Shown here in pieces: positions 7,466 to 10,509 of a DNA stretch of 10,509 nucleotides. Position numbers and translations under genes: made by a program. Every line of letters starts with the position of its first letter. The stretch's first letter is position 1. Location of the stretch: assembly GCA_003451715.1 (NCBI GenBank), contig DMJN01000148.1, positions 1 to 10,509 on the forward strand, given 5' to 3'. The notes under the pieces are model-generated. The model saw only the letters and a list, made by a program, of their open reading frames with translations. It was not told the origin of the DNA and did not search any database. Source of the DNA: Gammaproteobacteria bacterium (GTDB taxonomy: Bacteria; Pseudomonadota; Gammaproteobacteria; Pseudomonadales; Pseudohongiellaceae).

Positions 7466-8683
7466 TTAGTCGAGCCCCAGCAACTCCAGCGCTCGCGCAT
7501 GATTCCAGTCGCTGATGTGAATCTGGGAAGTCCCATCTGGCGTGCGAGTAGTACTCCAGGCCAGCTTCGATCCGTCGGGAGAAAACACCGGCAAGATATC
7601 GGTGCCTGCGGTATTGGTTACACGTACCCGCGGTTCGACTCCCTGCGAATCGATCATGAACAGCTCGAAATTGGCATTGCCCAACAGGTTAGTGGAATAG
7701 ATGATGTAATCGCCGCTGGGGTGGAAATACGGCCCCCAGGAAACCATGGCATCGGCGGTGAGTTGTCGCTGGTTACTGCCATCGATATCCATGGTCCAGA
7801 TTTCGGCGCTGTTGCCATCGGGATTGAAGCGACGCCACACGACCTTCTCATCGTCGGGGCTGAAGAACGGCCCGCCATCGTAACCCGGAGAATGGGTCAA
7901 TTGCGTCACGTTAGAACCATCGGCATCCATGATATACAGATCCATGAAATAGGAGCTGTCATCTTCAAATAGGATCTGCTCCGCATCGCTGAGGGTGCGG
8001 CTGTAGGCTTCGCGATTCGAAGCGAACAGAATCCTGCCACCATCGGATGAGTAGGAGCCTTCGGCATCATAACCGTCACTTCTGGTGAGATTGACGATAT
8101 TGTTGCCATCGGCGTCCGCCTGGTAAATATCGTAGTGTCGATCATAATCCCAGCCATAGGGTTGGCTGATGCCGCTGGCTCGGAATTCGATTTCCTCGGC
8201 CTGCTTAGCCAGCGCATCGGGATCTTCATGGGTTGATGAAAACATCACCCAGGCCAGTGTTGGGTGAATCCAGGAACAGGTAGTCAGACCAATACCCGGT
8301 GACACCCTGGAAGTGGCGCCGGTGGCCAGGTCTCTCACAAAAATCTGGTAGAAAGGATTGCTACCTGGTAGTTCACTCTGAAAAATGAAGCGCTCGCCAT
8401 CGGCGCTGAAGTACCCCTCGCCGGAGCGTAGACTGTCCGTAATGAGTTGGCGGGTATTGCTGAGCAGACTGTCTTCGAAATCGGTGTCATAGGGGCCAGT
8501 TGGAGCGGGCGGCGCTGCGTCGCCCGTCGCGCCGGCTACTCCATCCGCCGCGGCGGCAGAAGTTGCTCCAGCTGCACCATCCGGCTGCGCCAGCGCCACA
8601 GTCGCGACGAGACACAGCAGCAATCCTGCAGCGCTGCTGACTAATAAATGAGAGAGGGGCTTGGATGGTCGGTTCGCTATCAT
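7466..8683 (-). CDS. Exported TolB-like six-bladed beta-propeller protein
   Basis: A 405-aa exported protein started at the ATG at 8683. An in-frame TTG at 8728 would add 15 residues before the signal peptide and is less likely. The signal peptide (about 1-32) ends ATVALAQ, followed by a low-complexity Ala/Gly/Asp/Pro linker (about 33-64). The rest is a PD40/WD40-like propeller. Six blades can be counted, ending near 104, 155, 224, 285, 332 and 380. Several carry the TolB-type signature, for example YIMDADGSNVTQLTHSPGYD...FFSPDDEKVVW and MDIDGSNQRQLT...YFHPSGDYIIYS. The N-terminal domain of true TolB is absent and no tol-pal genes are nearby, so it is not the Tol-Pal TolB. A scaffold or ligand-sensing role in the periplasm is inferred. 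It lies between dcyD (51 bp) and the M1/M28 peptidase (24 bp), which suggests a functional tie to the peptidase. Confidence 0.88.
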   Translation of the reverse strand: MIANRPSKPLSHLLVSSAAGLLLCLVATVALAQPDGAAGATSAAAADGVAGATGDAAPPAPTGPYDTDFEDSLLSNTRQLITDSLRSGEGYFSADGERFIFQSELPGSNPFYQIFVRDLATGATSRVSPGIGLTTCSWIHPTLAWVMFSSTHEDPDALAKQAEEIEFRASGISQPYGWDYDRHYDIYQADADGNNIVNLTRSDGYDAEGSYSSDGGRILFASNREAYSRTLSDAEQILFEDDSSYFMDLYIMDADGSNVTQLTHSPGYDGGPFFSPDDEKVVWRRFNPDGNSAEIWTMDIDGSNQRQLTADAMVSWGPYFHPSGDYIIYSTNLLGNANFELFMIDSQGVEPRVRVTNTAGTDILPVFSPDGSKLAWSTTRTPDGTSQIHISDWNHARALELLGLD

Positions 8684-8734
8684 GATATTAACCCAGACTT
8701 TGTAATGGCACTGCTCATTTAGAAACAACTGAAA

Positions 8735-9733
8735 TTACTCAAACGTGAAATTCTGTTGCTGCGGAAAGACACCAAAGAGCCCGCCGGTGTGGATAAACAA
8801 TATATTGCGGGCGTCTGGCATGGAGCCTTCAGCGCCCTTCTGAATCTCGTTAACCATGCCATGAAAGGCCTTAGCTGTATAGACCGGGTCGAGGAACAGG
8901 CCAGTGGTTCGGGCTAATTGAGTTATGCAGTCGAATACTTCCGGTGATGCGATTCCATACCCGGGTCCCATATAGCCCTCAACAGTGGTTATTTGCAGGT
9001 TTTCTACGTCGAAATCGGTATTGTATCGCTGCTTCCAGAGTGTCACATCTCGACGGATTTTCTGATCGAAGTAGGCTGTATCGTCACAGACGTTGAATGC
9101 CACTATCTTGCCGGGCAAATCGAAGAGTGCCGAACCTACGAGCAGGCCTCCCTGAGTGCCTCCTGAGCCGGTGGCGGTGACGATATAGTCGGGAGTCATA
9201 CCGAGTTGCTGGAAATCTTCCTTGAGTTCCCTGCAAGCGGCTATATAACCCCAAAGGCCGATCTCATCGCTGGCACCAATTGGAATGTAAAAGGCCTTGC
9301 CGCCCGCTTTCGCGTAATCCTGTTGTAGTTGCCGGACAGTCTCTTCATGCCCACGCCAGTCTCGCTCGGAAACGTAGGAAATCTCAGCGCCGCACAGATA
9401 GTCAAATAGCAGATTGCCTTCCGGCTGATCCGGCTTTTGACCTCGCAGCACCAGGTGAACCTTGAGGCCGAGTCGGGTGCAGAGAATGGCCGTTGAGCGG
9501 CAGTGATTGGACTGGATTCCGCCACAGGTAATAACCGTGTCACAAGCCTGCTCGAGCGCTTCGGCAAGAGAGAATTCCAGCTTTCGAATCTTGTTACCCG
9601 AGACTTCGGTACCGGTCAGTTCATCGCGTTTGACCCAGATCTGCGCGTCCGATTGAGGTAGTGGAAACCTGTCCAACTTTATAATTGGCGTGGGCAGGCG
9701 GGCCAAATTGAGTCGCTTGGGAAATTCGATCAT
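8735..9733 (-). CDS. dcyD: D-cysteine desulfhydrase (PLP-dependent, ACC deaminase family)
   Basis: A 332-aa cytoplasmic enzyme of the tryptophan synthase beta fold that should convert D-cysteine to pyruvate, H2S and ammonia. The PLP lysine is K48 in SGNKIRKLEF. The substrate-carboxylate loop is QSNH (74-77). The phosphate-binding loop is GSGGTQGG (189-196). The C-terminal motifs are LDPVYTAKAF (281-290) and HTGG (315-318). ACC deaminases and D-cysteine desulfhydrases are very similar, but true ACC deaminases carry Glu after the active-site Tyr and Leu in the HxGG motif. Here these are T286 and T316, the desulfhydrase pattern. The length matches E. coli DcyD (about 328 aa). It has no signal peptide and no clear Shine-Dalgarno. 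A long palindrome lies 16 bp upstream of its ATG. It is probably first in an operon with the TolB-like and M1/M28 genes. Confidence 0.88.
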   Translation of the reverse strand: MIEFPKRLNLARLPTPIIKLDRFPLPQSDAQIWVKRDELTGTEVSGNKIRKLEFSLAEALEQACDTVITCGGIQSNHCRSTAILCTRLGLKVHLVLRGQKPDQPEGNLLFDYLCGAEISYVSERDWRGHEETVRQLQQDYAKAGGKAFYIPIGASDEIGLWGYIAACRELKEDFQQLGMTPDYIVTATGSGGTQGGLLVGSALFDLPGKIVAFNVCDDTAYFDQKIRRDVTLWKQRYNTDFDVENLQITTVEGYMGPGYGIASPEVFDCITQLARTTGLFLDPVYTAKAFHGMVNEIQKGAEGSMPDARNILFIHTGGLFGVFPQQQNFTFE

Positions 9734-9749
9734 TACAACCAGGTCTCAT

Positions 9750-9793
9750 AGGGGACACTCACAACTTAAGAACTTAAGTTGTGAGTGTCCCCT
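9750..9793. repeat. Long perfect palindrome, REP-like (GGGGACAC/GTGTCCCC ends)
   Basis: Two 21-bp arms, 9750-9770 and 9773-9793, are perfect reverse complements around a 2-nt AA centre. The outer ends are AGGGGACAC and GTGTCCCCT, and the inner parts are CTTAAG next to the centre. It fills most of the gap between the stop of the 136-aa gene (4 bp away) and the start of dcyD (16 bp away). No T-tract follows on the minus strand. The ends match those of the element at 10235-10267, which suggests a dispersed REP-type repeat. It could also block or process read-through mRNA. Confidence 0.8.
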
Positions 9794-9797
9794 GTCA

Positions 9798-10208
9798 TCA
9801 ATTTTCGCCGGTCTTGGTGGCGTCGTACGCCTGTATGCCACCTTCTTCTTCCGTGGCCAGCGGTTTCAGCACCTCGCTGTAGAGAAACAGATCGGTCAGC
9901 ACCGCGCGTAAATGGATGGATGCATTCAGGTTATCTACCATTTCCGAGCCGATCTTGTCTTGGGCGAGCATGAAATTTATCGCTGCTCTGGCCTTTCGGC
10001 AATCATCGGCAATCACTTGCTCGAACTCGTCCTGGCTAGCGGCAAGGGCTTCTGAGATGCTGTTCATCGCTGCGGCCATGCCTTCTATGGTGGGCCTGGC
10101 ATGCGGTCCGGGGCCACTCTCTGCGGCGGCTGGTCTACCCTGTGCGGCATAAGCCAGCAGGAACTCGTAGCCCGCCTCTATTGTTTCAACACTTTCTTCT
10201 AAATCCAT
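9798..10208 (-). CDS. Uncharacterised 136-aa helical protein next to cytochrome b gene
   Basis: No family recognised. The 136-aa product starts at the ATG at 10208 with a weak GAAGAG upstream. An in-frame TTG at 10232 lies inside the terminator-like region and is unlikely. There is no signal peptide or membrane segment, so it should be cytoplasmic. The sequence suggests a small helical bundle. Helices appear at about 3-22, 39-80 (rich in Ala, Met and acidic residues; the only Cys is at 70) and 84-115 (MVDNLNASIHLRAVLTDLFLY), with a Gly/Pro/His-rich break at 31-39 (SGPGPHARP) and an acidic, disordered tail. Coding quality looks normal. It follows the cytochrome b gene but is separated by a terminator-like hairpin, and a second palindrome follows its stop, so it may be a single-gene unit. 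Confidence 0.7.
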   Translation of the reverse strand: MDLEESVETIEAGYEFLLAYAAQGRPAAAESGPGPHARPTIEGMAAAMNSISEALAASQDEFEQVIADDCRKARAAINFMLAQDKIGSEMVDNLNASIHLRAVLTDLFLYSEVLKPLATEEEGGIQAYDATKTGEN

Positions 10209-10230
10209 GTAGTTCTCTTCGGTAAAGACC

Positions 10231-10267
10231 AAAAAGGGGACACCCGGTAAAAATATGGGTGTCCCCT
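10231..10267 (-). terminator. Probable intrinsic terminator after the cytochrome b gene
   Basis: Read on the minus strand, 10 or more G+C-rich base pairs (AGGGGACACCC with GGGTGTCCCCT, 11-nt loop) are followed directly by a run of five T (10231-10235 read in reverse). It begins 21 bp after the TAG of the cytochrome gene and ends about 22 bp before the ATG of the 136-aa gene, where it would stop or reduce read-through. Confidence 0.6.
10235..10267. repeat. Second REP-like inverted repeat (GGGGACAC/GTGTCCCC ends)
   Basis: Arms AGGGGACACCC (10235-10245) and GGGTGTCCCCT (10257-10267) pair perfectly around an 11-nt A+T-rich loop. The outer nine bases of each arm are identical to those of the palindrome at 9750-9793, while the centre differs, as expected of members of one dispersed repeat family. 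The two copies bracket the 136-aa gene. Confidence 0.75.
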
Positions 10268-10288
10268 GCGGTTTATCCTGCAGTTAAT

Positions 10289-10509
10289 CTAATCGGCTTC
10301 TCTCGGTGCCCATTTGCTGGTGTCGTGATTCAGCGTCATTTCGTCTTCGGAAATCCAGCCGGTTACCATAGAGCGCGTATAGAAGATCTTTTCCGGACGC
10401 AGCGCGAAGTAGATGTGAACCGCCGCCAGGGCTACCAATGCCAGGGTGGATAGACCGTGCAGAAGGAACACCAATCCCAGCGTGTTTTCCGGCATGCTGT
10501 TGGTACGAT
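10289..10509 (-). CDS. Cytochrome b, formate dehydrogenase gamma / b561 type (C-terminal part)
   Basis: Partial: the reading frame runs off the right edge with no stop or start, leaving 72 complete C-terminal codons. The visible part has one transmembrane helix (LGLVFLLHGLSTLALVALAAVHIYFALRP) with two histidines 14 residues apart, the pattern of the last helix of di-heme cytochromes b of the FdnI/b561 group. After it comes a cytoplasmic-type tail, RPEKIFYTRSMVTGWISEDE...HDTSKW, a signature I associate with cytochrome b subunits that partner multiheme cytochromes or molybdo-oxidoreductases. It would carry electrons between a periplasmic partner and the quinone pool. The partner gene should lie off-window. 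A terminator-like hairpin follows its stop. Confidence 0.8.
   Translation of the reverse strand, partial: RTNSMPENTLGLVFLLHGLSTLALVALAAVHIYFALRPEKIFYTRSMVTGWISEDEMTLNHDTSKWAPREAD

Noticed and set aside
7466..8683. True TolB of the Tol-Pal system
   Set aside because: The TolB N-terminal domain is missing and no tolQRA or pal gene is nearby.
8684..8728. TTG-start extension of the TolB-like protein
   Set aside because: Places 15 polar residues ahead of a normal signal peptide; the ATG at 8683 fits better.
9750..10267. Insertion sequence or CRISPR interpretation of the paired repeats
   Set aside because: No transposase between them, only two copies, different centres and unequal lengths; REP-like elements fit better.

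Overview
The window looks like chromosomal DNA from a Gram-negative bacterium, most likely a gammaproteobacterium. The evidence is a periplasmic GlpQ close to the enterobacterial type, an outer-membrane-type beta-barrel protein, several Sec-type signal peptides, and REP-like palindromes with GGGGACAC/GTGTCCCC ends. I cannot name the genus. No rRNA, tRNA, CRISPR array, transposase or phage gene is visible. Apart from one very small gene, everything is encoded on the minus strand, so transcription runs from high to low coordinates.

Layout in transcription order. At the right edge (10289-10509) is the C-terminal end of a membrane cytochrome b of the formate dehydrogenase gamma / b561 type. It is followed by a REP-like hairpin with a T-tract (about 10231-10267) that looks like an intrinsic terminator, and then by an uncharacterised 136-aa, mostly helical protein (9798-10208). 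A second, longer and nearly perfect palindrome (9750-9793) separates that gene from a probable three-gene operon: a PLP-dependent D-cysteine desulfhydrase (8735-9733), an exported six-bladed TolB-like propeller (7466-8683), and a very large exported metallopeptidase (4097-7441). The last joins an M1-like aminopeptidase domain, an unassigned middle domain, an M28 zinc aminopeptidase domain and a C-terminal PDZ domain.

On the plus strand, converging on the peptidase, is a 49-codon GTG-start gene (3936-4085) for a single-pass membrane microprotein with a good ribosome binding site. Between it and the divergently read outer-membrane gene lies a 284-bp intergenic region (3652-3935) with a strong inverted repeat and a tandem 10-mer. 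The left third of the window holds a CBM9-like/DUF5916 outer-membrane protein (1240-3651) followed by glpQ, periplasmic glycerophosphodiester phosphodiesterase (148-1161).

Functional reading (inference): the window is mainly about the cell envelope and nutrient scavenging. The dual peptidase and the propeller probably degrade peptides in the periplasm or at the surface. D-cysteine desulfhydrase would turn D-cysteine into pyruvate, sulfide and ammonia. GlpQ recovers glycerol-3-phosphate from phospholipid headgroup diesters. The DUF5916 barrel is an outer-membrane protein of unknown role. I see no defence system or mobile cargo. The least-explained items are the microprotein, the 136-aa protein, the middle domain of the peptidase and the two REP-like palindromes.
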